A program made the translations under genes and the position numbers. 64,000 nucleotides of DNA from Anseranas semipalmata. Lineage: Eukaryota > Chordata > Aves > Anseriformes > Anseranatidae. The stretch covers positions 500,007 through 564,006 of the forward strand of contig VXAA01003401.1 in NCBI GenBank assembly GCA_013399115.1, read 5' to 3'. Positions 23,901 to 36,300 of the stretch are shown here, one piece after another (within the stretch, counting starts at the first letter, position 1; each line of letters opens with the position of its first letter). Under the pieces are notes generated by a model that searched no databases, was not told the origin of the DNA, and saw only the letters and a program-made list of their open reading frames with translations.

Positions 23901-26900
23901 TGGGTACTTGTTTGGTGCTGGTAGAGTTGAATCTCTCCTGCTGAGCTGCTTCCTTCAATGCTTTCATGTTCTTCAGCTCTCATCTTTGTACGCTTCTTGA
24001 TGAACCTGGCTTAGCTTGTCATTTGAGGGGATTTCAGAACAATAGATGTGCCTACACACATGCCAGAAATACAATACCTTTGAGATCATGATTTCTCTGT
24101 TTGGTACATACAGCACTCACTTTCCTTCTTTTTTTTTTTAATAAAGTCATACTTCTGTTGATCTGAAACCTCCATTCTTCTTGTTTTGTGCATCCTTTCC
24201 AAAATGCCATCAAATAAACTTGTAGGTGTTCCTGGTGAAGCTTTACTGATATTTTGAGGTATTTGGTGTTCTTGCTGTGCCTGACTGGTTGTTTCTCAGG
24301 TTATTGATTAGGTGAGAATATCGTGTACCATTTTTCTTGTCTGCCTGTTGCAGGAAAAAAACCCACAGCACCGATGAGGCCAAAGGTGGTGTTTGCAGGA
24401 TGATAGTCGCTGACTTGTCGTGTTACCAGAGCTTTCAGTAAAGCAGCAAGATGTAGGCACCTTGGCACTTACAGACGTGTTTCTCTTAAGCTCAATCTTT
24501 TATGCACGAACTTTCTGAAATGTGTGTGGCCACTGCTGATAAGGTTTTTATCACAGCACTCTGTGTGGTCAGGAAGAGCAATTTCTCATGCTATTATCTC
24601 AAGAGGGGAGCTGAAGGCATACCCTTGAAATCTGTTACTTTCCCCTCCGCTGTGACCACCTCCAAGCTACTTTTTGAAACTGGGTTGACTGGTTTCGGTC
24701 TGTCTTCTGTCCAAAATCCGTGTCTTTGCTGTCTATATAGAGCAGAGTTTCTTGTGTCATCTTTGCTGCTGTGGGAGGATAACAGAACGGAGAGCAGATG
24801 CAATCTTGGTATGAATATTGCTTAGCTAGAGCTAAAGGATAATGTTTCCACTGCTGATTTTGAGTGGTTCCAGAGGACCGGGGATGCACTGCGAGGTAAG
24901 TAGAAAGGGTGCTTGGCCAGGTAGTGGCAGGGGGCACCAAAGTTGACCAGAAGGGCTAATTAGCTAGCAAAATTGGAACATTGTATGTCAGGCAGGGACA
25001 CGCAATAAATTTCAGTTTAATTTAAAACAGAATTTTACAATCTGATGTTACAAGGCCTCGTTTCTTATTGATGCTGAGCACTTCGATCAAAATAATGGTT
25101 GGGATTTTTTTCCCCCTTGACGTTGTTTGCTTGTCTGGGTTGATACAACTCGCTTTCTTTGCCAAACTTCTGGATGCTAGTACATGGCCCCGTGGTGGCT
25201 GCTTCACACTTAATTTTTATGGAAGCCTAAAAGAGGCATATAAATATATAATTGTGCAACTGCTGCTTATAAAATCGTTATATATACAAAGCATTCTTCA
25301 TAAAATTTCTAAATACCATTCCTTGGCTTGGTAGTCAGCTCAAGCTTTAACAAGAAGTTTGAGTGGCATTGACCACAAAGCTCTTTCTCTCTCGTCCTGA
25401 CAGCGTTGGGATCAGCGTAGAAAACTTTCCATGGGTGTGCTGTAAGCGTACACATCCATGTGTAAATGGGGGGAAATGGGGTCCGCTCTTCCCACCGCAT
25501 TGTTTGGTGCCCTTGTTCTGTGCCACTGCTGATTCACCAGGGGTGGCTGGTGGTGCTGCTGTTCTGCCGCAGCTCGGGCAGTCGGTAGGGCCATTCACGG
25601 GTATTTCTGGTCACGTTTTCCCCATGACTGCGGTACACAGCTTGGGGATCTTTCAAGCCTGGCTGGTGGGCAAGGGATGTGCGAGAAGCACTTTGTTGCT
25701 GTTGAAGCCCGCTTGTGTCTAAGGGTGGACCCAGCAGTCGCTACGTGCAGGGGTGTTAGGAAGCAAGTGAAAAAGAAGCTACTGATGGCTGTAAATAGCC
25801 AGAATATCGGGTAGCTTTAGGACACACCCTTGAGGAAATGCAGATATGCTCCCTTCAGAATATGCATGCATAGAGATCATACCAGTGGTTGCGTTCAAAT
25901 AAATGCATTGCTTTTAGAGTACTGCTCTTTCTGGATGCAGCAGCCTTCAAGTAAACCCATTTGTGTCTGCACATATGCTCTGAATCCTTTTAAAATGTGA
26001 CAATCCGCGCTGCACGTGTTTTAAATTACTGTGTGTTGATGCCCTATAAATAAAGCATACGTGCTTAAGTTGTGCTTCCTATAATAACCTTGTTTCATTT
26101 TTATTGTTTTGGAGCATTTAAAATTGACTTTGAGATACAACTTGCATAAAATCCCGTAATACAGGTGAAGCAGCAGGCAGTGGATCCAAAAAGGGGATGC
26201 TGCCTGGATGGAGGAGACCTGCGGGGCGGAGGGAAGGCCAGAAGGGGTGCAGCAGGGATACACGGGGGAGGAAAGAGAGAGGACGGTGTCGGTTTGATGC
26301 AGAAGCTAACAGAACAGAGAAGTGGGTCATTTATCTAGGCCAAAGTGAAAAGATAACAGCTTTAAAAACTTGTTTTCGGTCGATCTATCGGTCCTCACGG
26401 CAGAGCATCAGTCCCTATAGTTGGGCCCCGATGTTTAGCCCTCTGAGTCACGGAGAGGCCAGCTTTCCTAACAACTGTACACCACAGAGCTGTATTTATT
26501 TTGGTTTGACCCCTGGCTTTTTATTTAATTTACTTTGGATAGGCAGACTTTCATTAAAACTTAAGCTGCTTTATGTCCCAGGGTTGTTGTTTTTGGGGCG
26601 GTTTGTTAACAAACAGTATTCTCTTTGTGCTGATTCCCCTGGTGAACAAGAAGAGGGCAGGTGTCCTCCCGGCTTTGCCAGGACGGCTGCCTGCGAGTGG
26701 CACCCTGACGGGCCCCTGTTAGTGGGGGAGAACATGGAGCGGGCACTGGATTCTTCGAAGGTTGGATAATCTTCTGTACGAGGCGCAGGACTGCGGAGGG
26801 GAAAGCCGAGCTCTCTTCTTCCTGTGTGCTATCCGTGGAGTCATTAAAAGCCTGTCTTAAATGGATTGCTTGGAGAGCGGGAATAAAAATACCTAGCAAT

Positions 26901-27147
26901 GCCTAGAAGACAGCAGCACAGCGGGGAGCAGTCCCGCTGCCCGTGCAGGTGCCGCTCCCTCGGCACGCGGGGCACAGCCGCCTGGCAGGAAGGCGGAGCC
27001 GGGCACACGGCGCCTTCCCAGGGCTCTTCGCCCGGCGTTGCCCGACGGCCCCGGGGGAGCAGGGCCCGGTGGCTCCGCACGGCCCCGCTCGAGGCCTTTG
27101 GCCCTGGGGGGCGGCGCCGGGGCCCGGGCCGGGGCGGGCGGAGGGGC

Positions 27148-27184
27148 NNNNNNNNNNNNNNNNNNNNNNNNNNNNNNNNNNNNN
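27148..27184. other. Assembly gap (37 N) in the CpG island
   Basis: Thirty-seven undetermined bases are flanked by extremely GC-rich sequence (ggggcgggcggaggggc on the left, ccggccggccggccgcc on the right). Drop-out of GC-rich promoter DNA is the likely cause. The gap ends 30 bases before the ATG at 27215, so the 5' UTR and any upstream in-frame start are incompletely known. The true gap size may differ. Confidence 0.95.
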
Positions 27185-27214
27185 CCGGCCGGCCGGCCGC
27201 CCTCCCGCCGGACC

Positions 27215-27324
27215 ATGGTAGGGGATCACTGCAGCCTCCCCGGTGAACGGCCCGTCCTCGCCCAGAGTCCCAAAGCTGGATTAAGCTGCAAAATGGTCCT
27301 GCAGGCGGTGGGCAAGGTGCTGCG
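27215..27324 (+). CDS. MOB2: MOB2 first coding exon (CpG-island promoter form)
   Basis: The exon ends TGCTGCG at 27324, followed by the donor gtaagg. The last two bases (CG) plus the first base of the next exon (G) form an Arg codon, so the protein reads MVLQAVGKVLR and continues into KSKGKPNGKK. Two in-frame ATGs have good contexts. The one at 27215 has A at -3 and G at +4; the one at 27293 has A at -3 and G at +4. The frame is open between them, adding a 26-residue extension. It also stays open upstream to 27038, but that stretch contains a 37-base N gap, so the reading there means nothing. I give the longer start as the exon boundary and regard 27293 as equally likely. The location inside a CpG island supports a genuine first exon. 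Confidence 0.82.
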
Positions 27325-30300
27325 GTAAGGAGGGCTCGGCGGGAGGAGGAGGAGGAGGAGAGGAAGGGGCTGCGCGGGGCCCGCCGGACCCTGTGCGGCA
27401 GCCCCGGGGTGGAGGTGGGAGCAGCGGCGGGGGGGGAGCGCTCGTCGCCCCCGTGCTGCGGCCCGGCTCTGCCCCTGCTCCCCGAGAGCTGGGTTTCAGG
27501 GGAAAGCAGGCGGCCGAGGTCCTGGCTTCTCGGGATAAGGAGCCTGCCCCAGGCTCCGCGTGTGCTTTGGCATGTTTCGTCCAAAAATGTCGTAAGTTGA
27601 AGGGAAAATATTGCTCATGCAGCTCAGAAGGACTTGTGCGAACAGTGAGACGTGCGCGGCTGCCGAGACCGAAGCCAGGCTCGTTGGCAGAGGACGCGCA
27701 GTAATTTGATTCGGAGCAGTTTGGACCCGTCCTGGGGTGCAGGGAGAAACGTCACCGCAAACACTGGCATGAGCAGCCTTGCTCTTCTACAACCGCAGCT
27801 CCCTGGTTTGGTTCAACGTGTTCGGGTGTTCTCTCGGCTCGACGAAGAATGGCAGCGCTGCTCCGAAAGGGAGCCTTGTTCCTTCAGCGTAACTTTATTT
27901 GGCAAGCTTTCGTTTGTGCCCGCTCCCTACTACGGGTTGCCAGCTGTTAAATGTTTGTCAACAGAAACATAATCCCTCTCTTCCTCTGTTGACTCACGTC
28001 TCTCCTCTCCCCGGGTGAGCTCGGGGGAGCCATTTACTGAGGCCGAGAGAAGGGCCGAGGCCGAGGCACCTTCGCCGGGCTGCGAGGTGACTTGGTGAGA
28101 AGGGCTGGGAGCCGCTTCTAAACAAGCGCTGCGTTACAGTAACTCACGCTTCTTTGTCGGCTGAAAAGTCCTTCCTGTAGAAAACATTAGTTTAAGGAGT
28201 TCAGGTTTCTTTCTCAGCTTTTAACAAGTTTAACATCCCTTCTTTGCATTTTGGGGGGGTAACACCATTCAATACGGTGTTACGCAGCTGGTCATATCAT
28301 AAAATCCTTTGGCCAGCAGCTTGCTATTCATGCTGTGAACCTTTTGAAGTTTTTGGTAGCTGTTCTGTTGGCAGCACTCCCAGATGTAAATAGATGGGTG
28401 CCTCTGCAGGGAAGCATTGCCAGACCTTTTGTTCAGCATCTACGGCAGTTTATCTTCAAGTATAGGTAGTTTCCTGCGACTTAGCAGTGAAACATAGTTT
28501 TGATTTGTTCAGTGAGCGCTTTTTCAAAACTATAACAAAAGCTCTTCCTCTCTCCTTCAGCTGGAGTATGTGCAGAAATTGTGTATAGTTTACTTGCTTT
28601 TTTTTTCCCTGAGGTTTCTCTTCTATGTATGCTATAAAACTTGTGAAAGCAGGAAAAAGTTGCTGTTGTATATGATATTTTGGCCTTGGGAATTAATAGC
28701 AAATCTTTATCTTGCTGAAGCTGTTACTTGATAGTAATGATTAGTATTTTGTAGTTTGTTTTTTTGAACGCTTCTTTTCATTCTGGATTATCTCCTTTTA
28801 GAGAGTTCTCTACAGTTAGAAATGTGAAGTCACAAAAGCTTTCTGTAGATGCCAGACTGGTTCTCTAATTTCTCTTCTAGGATGTACTTCAGCTGCCTCA
28901 TCTGACCTGTGTGCTGCTCGATTTTGCTTTTCTCCAGCTTTTGTTCTGTAAAATAAAACTCATACTCTGCAAAGAGCTCAGACAGCATAAGAGCACAGGT
29001 ACTGGCTAGGAGCCCAGGTAAATACTAAGTCTAGTCAAAGTTTCCTTATTGCAGAAATCGGGTGCTTCAGAAAGTGGGAGCGCAGGGATGGTGAAAGAAG
29101 GAGCTGTGTGCGACCTGTCTTGGGACAGCTGTAGGGGGGATTTCTGTGAACGCGGGCTCCACGGCTGAGCTTTGTGCACTCTGCTGTTGGCAGAGGAGAG
29201 CAGGGAGTTTGAGGACGTGGCTGAACGCGGAGGTGCATTGCCAGCCTGGTGAAGTGGGACTAGCGCACGTGTTGGCGTGGCTGTTGTAGCAGATGAAGTC
29301 AAATGAGATGAATCCCACGCCCATGGTAATGGCTGGCCATCTGTTTCAGAGGAAGGGCAGGATAACGTGCATCAAATCCCGCTTCTACGCCTGCCCTCCT
29401 GAAACGCTGCTAAGTTTCCTGTAGTCTATACAGAAGATGAATCAATGCTAAACTTTGGATGAAAGCGACTTTTCTTCTGTTGATTGGGCCTTCAAGTGGC
29501 TTGGGGATGAGATCAAAGGACATCTTGCTTGTGCGTAGCCTGATGTTATGAACAGGCTACTGCATTTTAGTCTTGTTTCACAGGTGAAACTGGGAACCAT
29601 CATCATCACCACTCCCTCCCATCCCTCCACAGGCCACCAAGCACTTGAAGAACTTTACAGTGGGCAAGGGATAGAGTGCTTGTCTTTCTACAACTTGTCC
29701 TCTATTTCTGTCTCTCTAGGGGTTTACTGGTTGTGAATTTATGAAGCTCAGTTGTTCCAGTAAGATGCTTAACCAGTATGATTTCCCTCCGTAGCAAACC
29801 CATTGTACAGTAGTTAAGCGAGTTGCATGTGCCTGTAAGTAACTCGTTCTCTGGAAACCTTCAACATTCCTGTTGCTTTTACTAGCTAGGTCCAGGTCCT
29901 CCTAGCTGCTGGTGCCAAATCCTGCCTGTGTCACACACTGGGAGTAATAGTTGCCAAAGGAGAAATTGGTACTGGGAGGAAGCGAGGAGGGAAACAAACG
30001 GGATTCACGAGAAGCAGCAGCAGCCGTGAGCACCTGGGAAGTGTTGAAAAGAATGTGGGGAAAGACAACTGAACCAGAAAGGGCAGAAAACATAACAAAA
30101 GCAGCAGATGTGCTCTCCGCCTTTCTAATTAATTTTTTATGAAAGCTCCTGTTAGGTTTATTACTCTTTTAAATTATTAGTGATTCAACTGTGAAGAACT
30201 CTGGAGATGCTAGTATCTTTCATCATACGGGCTAGCAAACTGTATTTAACGTTTAAGGGATGCGACCAAGACTGCACACTTCTAATGATTTAAAGAAATT

Positions 30301-33300
30301 AAAATACCATTAGAAAAGTGTCATCTCCCCTTCTAAATTAATAGCAGCATAGCTGAGATGAAGTTACGTGTATTCCTTAGCCCAGTGCTTAATTAGGGCT
30401 TTCATTTCACTTCAGATGTTTTTGAAGTACGTTGATCACATTTTTTCCCTCTCCTGTAATGAATTATGTGTAATTATTCAGCCCATGGTTGGGGAGAAAA
30501 AAAAAGAACACAACAAAATGGATGCAATTGTTCTGTTTTTTCTTTTCTGTAAGTTAGTGGTTCTAGAGAGAAAGCAGAAGGGGAAAAAGGAAAAAAGAAC
30601 AATGCAAAAACTTTGAATGTCGTTCTACTTTTAAAAATTAATGAATTGTTCCAGCTTTTTGTGAAGCAGCTGATTACTATTAGCTTCCTTGCAGAGGTGT
30701 GCTTTTTACTGGCCTTGAACAGCAGAAGTGGAAGGAAAATTCAGCTACGTGAGAAATCTCCCCTCTGTGGTCCCTGCAGATAGCTGAGCTGGCCGTGCAC
30801 TGGCAGCTCGTCAGAGCTGCGTGCTAGTGACATTAGGACACAGTTTTCACCACCCGTGTCAGAGCTTGGATCCTGGTTCAGACGCTCAAGTGTAGCTCAG
30901 AACTGCAGCATTTGCTGTGCTGTGGCACCGCAGGTCCTGCACGGATGATTTTCTGAAAATACTCATCATGCCGCTTCACTGTCAGTGCATATCCAGTGAA
31001 AGCTGTCCCTCGGGGATAGTTGACTAACAATCAGTGATACAGTGTCATAGAAGAGGAATGATATGGGCTACAGAGTTGTGATGTCACTGTCTAATGACTT
31101 CTGATGAAGTACAGTACATTTTACATGTCTATATAGTCCAGGACAACTGTGGGAATAGATAACTTGAAACTCCTTCTCGTGAGAGAGCCTTCCTTTTTAG
31201 AGTAATGTGCAGGGACTGATTGGAAACCAAAAACCAAAACACTCTTTATGCATAGGTGTGCCTACTGTGGGCAGTAGTAATTATATGGAATTTTTACAAT
31301 CACTTTTCAAGAATTTGTCTTCAGTGATAGTGTGATGTGATTGCTCCCATCACAGGTAAATTGACAAGTTTGTGTTGGCATCCTGGATGATGCTGTATAT
31401 TGTTACCTCCAACACTTTGAAATTGAAAAAAAAAGTCCTTATCTTCCTTAAATAGTTCATAGCAAGATCAGAAAGAAAACAGCTTAATTTTGACATTGGC
31501 TTTTTGTTTTCCAGTGGCCATGCAGTCGTCTTAGGCGTGTTCCTGAAGCAGGACACGGGTGGGTAGAAGCCGCGTGCTTGCTGTGGCTGCCCCTTCTCTG
31601 CCGCCTTGGCTCGCGTGGCCAAAGACAGCTGTGGCTGGCTGTCAGTGACGCTTACGTGTATCGGCAGGGCTGAGGCAAATATTTAACAAATAAATCCCGT
31701 TTTATTCTTTTTTAGGTTGAAACGTTGTTCAACAATTTAGTCCAGTTTACAGTATTAACAAGTAATTAGCGAGAGCCGTGTTTAACGTTACCTCATCTGA
31801 TTAATGCACAAGTGTGAGTGGGGCAGGGAGGAGAGGAGGGGAGGGCAGTGTGCAGGGAAGGGGCTCGTAGGCAAAGTGCTGTTGAGAACCATGTCAGCTA
31901 TTTTTATCCTCTTCTTTCTCCCTCCCACAACTTTCCATTGTACCAAAATAGTTCAAAATGTTTATGGTTCAGGGCAACTGACATCACTGACTGACCTGCT
32001 GTGTCTCGCTGGATATTTCTGTAGCGGGAGATGGTTTCCTGTTCAGTGACAGCCACTGGACCCTCGCTGAGCTGCTCGGAAAGGACGAAAGTTTGGGCTC
32101 TGGCAAAGTGTGGCCAAGCACGGGGGGCTTTGTGGGTAGCTCTTCTGTGCATGTGAAAGCTCAGACGGGCTTTTGGAGGTTGTTCTTTGACCCAGGCGTC
32201 CTGTCCCCGGGACAGAGCAAGTCCTGGCGAAGGTAGGCCCCAGCCAGCCAGGGCAGGCCCTTCAGAGGGCCCATCCCGCAGCACCAGCAGCCGCTCGTTC
32301 CCACTGTGCGCAGGCAGCGGAGTGACTTCTGGAGGTGGCTGCAAAATTCGTGATGTTCTGCTTGAAACTCAGCCCCGCTACAAGCTGTCGGGTGCCTCTG
32401 TGGAAGGCATTTGGCAGCCTGGTCTCCTTGTGGAGCCCGGGACTTGAAGCTGTGCTCTGGGAAGAGGCTGCGTCTCAATAGCAGACCTGCGTGTGGGTCA
32501 GGCACTCCTCCGTTCCTTCGGGATAGCAGTCGCTTGTATTCACTGCAGGAGTGTCACGATCCTGGTGTGTTTATGAAGCTTTGTAAACCCTGTATGGTGT
32601 ACTAGCTTAACGAAGAAGCCGGTCTTTGTTCATTCAGAGGTATTTTACAACACTGAGCCATATTTTGGTTACGTGTTCTATATCCGGTGAAGCGATAGCC
32701 AGAGGGAGATGACTGCTAAAATTCCCCTGCGTGTTGAAATAACCCTGTAAGGTGTCTCCAGAGCTAGAATAAGAAGGACGCTTGCCCGAGGATTAATAGC
32801 ATTTGCCGCTGTTTTAGGGGCACGAGTATGCTTCTGTTTTTCTGGAGATCCCTTGTGGACAGTTTAGAATGAATAGATTTGATTGTAATCTCAAACTTCT
32901 GAAATCATCCACCCTTCTTTTATCTTGTTTCTTTGGTATGTGTCTGTTTCATTATAGGATTTGCTCCTGATCTTAGCTATGGCTTGTTTCTGCCTGGAAG
33001 ATGATTTCAGATACATAGGGGTGCAAAGTATGAGCATGCAACATTCATCCTTCTGGGAGCTGGCTACATTTCCTGGTTTGTCTCTTTACTTCCTGTGTTG
33101 CCATAGCCCATTTTTTCTGGTGCTGCTCTTCATGGAGAAAGTATCTATTTCACACTTCAAAATTCTGTCCACCATTCTGTGGTATCTCAAACCATCTGTG
33201 CACCCAAAGGTCTTTACCAAGTAGGTTTAAAGGAAAAAAAAATCAGTAGAAGAGCTTTTCTCTTTCCATTCTTGATGATCTTTGCTGAAGAAGTGTGCTG

Positions 33301-36300
33301 TTAGGAATGCAGTCTCCAAGCAGTTATTGCCATGTCTCTAAATGGGTAAGGCAAAATTTCTCTATTCCCCTATCATATATCTTTCTCTGTGGCTACACCA
33401 AAACTGACTTCAATAAAGTGTTTTTTTGCTGAAAAGTATTATTCTAATCCTTTTTCTTAATCCCTGGTGCTATGGGGCTCAACAGAATCTTAGCTAAGAC
33501 CTCAGCAAATAGTTGCTAGACAAGATGAGCCTTTGTTTTTCTTTTAAAATCTGCTAGCACCTAGTCTCTGGAAAGAGAAGGGTATTGGATGTAGGGATAA
33601 GTATAGGTTAACCATTTCTTCCAGCTTTCTGAAGGGAAAAAAAAAATGCTTCTTGGAGTTAGTGGAGTCCATTAACACTGAAGCTAGGCTGTTTGAGCTT
33701 GTCTGAAAGGGTTAATTTTCCAAGTTCATTTCTGTTTGGTACTGAAACAACTGTAGGATCGCTTTTGTTCAGGCAGCAGGGACTGGTTCCAGCAGATGCT
33801 CCACCGGTGAAAGGAACATTGTGGATGTCTCTCTGTGGATGTCTGTAATTCCTTTTATCTTTAAAAAAGGAAGAATCATCAGTGAGTGCAGCTGGCTGTC
33901 CTCAGAAAGGCAGGTAGTGACAGAACATAAAAACTCTTAAGACAGCTGAAGACCTGAAAGAAATAATCCCAACACACCTTACAAAGTTGATGGAATTAGT
34001 GAAGAAAGGCAGCACAGGCTTCTTCATGGTGACTTAAGTGCCCGAAGAGATGGCATTAGGTGCTCTTGGTAGCTCCTCTCATGCTAGACACTTCCAAATT
34101 TGCCATTCAGTCCGATGTGACCACGTATCCCAGATTCAGAACACCAATAGTTTACAGGGACGTATGCTGACAATCAGCAGGATGCATTTGGCAGGACGGG
34201 AGACAGGAAATTGGTGCTGAACTAGGTCTTCCCGATTCCTCATCATACAAAGTCCTCAGTCACAACGTGACTGCCTTTTTATTTTCTTCAGCACTGACCT
34301 GTGCAGGGAAAAGATAGTTAGGGTCTTGACTAGCATCTTTATGGCACGGAGGGGAAATTGTGTTGTCTCAACTGAAATATTTATTTTTCTGTTGTTTTTC
34401 AACATACAAAGTCTGTCTTCATGTTGTTACATCATTAAAATACATCAAAATGAGTGGGTTTTTTTCCACATCTTATTTAGCAGTTGAGCTCACTAATCTG
34501 TTAACTGGCTTCGGTTACAAGCTTTCTGAAAGGGATTCCTACTGATTTTTGAAGCAGGGATTGAAGTGTTGAGAACTGGATCACCTGGTGATCATCCAGT
34601 AAGCTGCTCTCTGGAGGGAGACTTCCTCCTTCGCAAGGGATCATCTTTGATTTCTTTGCAGGGAGACTACTAATTCCTGTTGCTGCCGGGAATTGAAACG
34701 GGACTTCTCAGGCGGGTGATGCAGCCTTGTCTGAAAAGTCAGTCGTGGCCACCCCTTGTTTTGAGGTGTGATGCTGGGTTAGGAGAGCTACTGTAAAGCA
34801 TGACTTCACGTTGTGTTTTGAGCAAGAAGCTTAGACATTTGTCTCTGCTTGTGTGAACTGATTAACTGTAAGTCCACGTGGACAGCTAAAGGCGTTGCTT
34901 GCCATTTGCACGTGCAGCCAAGGGAATGAAAGAAATTCAGCACACAACTGTTCATCTCATTCTGATATTTATTTTTGAAAATTACTAGTCTTCCTTAGCC
35001 AATTCCTTGGCCGCGCTTTCAGTATTTAAAGAATAAATTTATATTTCAGCAAGCAAGAAGGTAACACTACAAGTTAGAATGTATCTATATTCTTCTTTTT
35101 TCTGATAGCTAATGGACCAGTATGTGTCTATAAAGGTGCTTCTGCTTAAGCTTTCCAGTCTCCCTTGGAGTATCCTGAAGAGTAATAAATTAGGGTCAGG
35201 AATCACTACCATCTCATAAGCTAATTAACAGTGGATGATCTAACTACCAGTAATTAAACTATTATCTACCCTACTATTTTTTTCAATCAGTCATTCAAAT
35301 ATTCTTTACTTTGACCCATAATTCCATAGGGTTTATTTTTTAAATAGATTTGTCTTCCTTTATTGCACTTAAAGCAAAATATTGATCTTCTAGGAAATAC
35401 TGGAAGGTCTGTGTGTTATTGATGACAAAACTGAACAGACGGCATTGCATCATTCTTTTGCAAAAAAGTTTAAAATTAACTAATGGTTAGATTAGCGAAT
35501 GTTTTGTACATATCATTTGTTAATGAAAGTTATCTAATTAAGATAATGCTTTAATTCCTTTTACCTTCAACGCTCTCTTACGCTGTGTGAGGAGACGCAG
35601 TTTGTGCTTTCTAACTACGATTTTTTTAATTAAACAAGACAGTTCATATTAAGGCTGAAAGGTAGTGTTTCTTATCACAAGATCTGATCTGAGGTATGCC
35701 AGGAGAGGTGCGATTTCCCTGAACTAACTTTGCTTTACATTAAAGCAAAAATATTACGAAAAAAAGAATCCATTCTTGATCTTGAAAGCTACCATTGAGT
35801 GAGAACTGACCAGGACCTGTGGTAACTTCTAGCAATTAAATGTTTCTTCCTAAGAAAAATGCTGTAGTTCATTTAGAGTTTAAGAGTTTGTCAAGCCTGA
35901 TACAGTGGATCTGAATTTCACATGGGGCTGCTGCTTCACACGGGCATTTCTTCGCCCAACCTGTTCAATAATTATGACTCTGTAGGTAAATGAACTCCTC
36001 ACAGCTGCGGGTCTCAATGCAGCACCATGCATGTGTGTGTGCCAGTACAAATGCTTTCAAAATAAGTTCACAGGTGCAGGCGTGCAAAATTGCTGGTGAA
36101 TAGTGAACACGTCCCATAGTTTTCTTCCCTTGCTATATCTCTAATGGACTTTATATTGTTTGCTGAAGCTCCTACACAAAGACTAGACATTTGAAATGAT
36201 AGTTATGTTGCTACCTGTGTGCTCTCACTTGTGGTGCACTAGCACTTTTCTGTCCTATGAAATCCTTTCGCACTTTTTTGGATGTGAAACAGGCTGTTTA

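Larger units (their letters stand above)
16353..26914. other. Gene-poor DNA between the two candidate first exons, part 2
   Basis: No coding exon or RNA gene is recognised. The content worth noting is a CpG-rich patch at about 18180-18530, a 23-base A run at 20966-20988, a 14-bp perfect palindrome at 21938-21951 and a 15-base A run at 23583-23597. GC rises towards 26.9 kb as the CpG island is approached. Confidence 0.55.
26915..27560 (+). promoter_or_regulatory. MOB2: CpG island promoter of MOB2
   Basis: This is the densest CpG and GC region of the window. It includes runs such as ggggcgggcggagg (about 27132-27145, an Sp1-type GC box), a CCGG-rich stretch beside the gap, a (GGA)n run near 27345-27362 and G-rich sequence around 27430. 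There is no TATA box. It surrounds the first coding exon (27215-27324), as expected of a broad housekeeping-type vertebrate promoter. The long reading frames on both strands here are what GC-rich DNA gives by chance. The start site itself may lie in or next to the 27148-27184 gap. Confidence 0.85.

Noticed and set aside
26844..27584. Long frames on both strands through the CpG island, including a 246-codon minus-strand frame
   Set aside because: GC-rich DNA lacks stop triplets, and the frames run through the 37-base N gap, so their continuity is artificial. Low-complexity Pro/Arg/Gly/Ala content is typical of such shadows.
33332..33345. Micro first exon ATG TCT CTA AAT GG before gtaagg, in MOB2 phase (MSLNG start)
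   Set aside because: Only four codons and two bases, weak start context, no CpG or promoter features nearby. One in three random donors has this phase.
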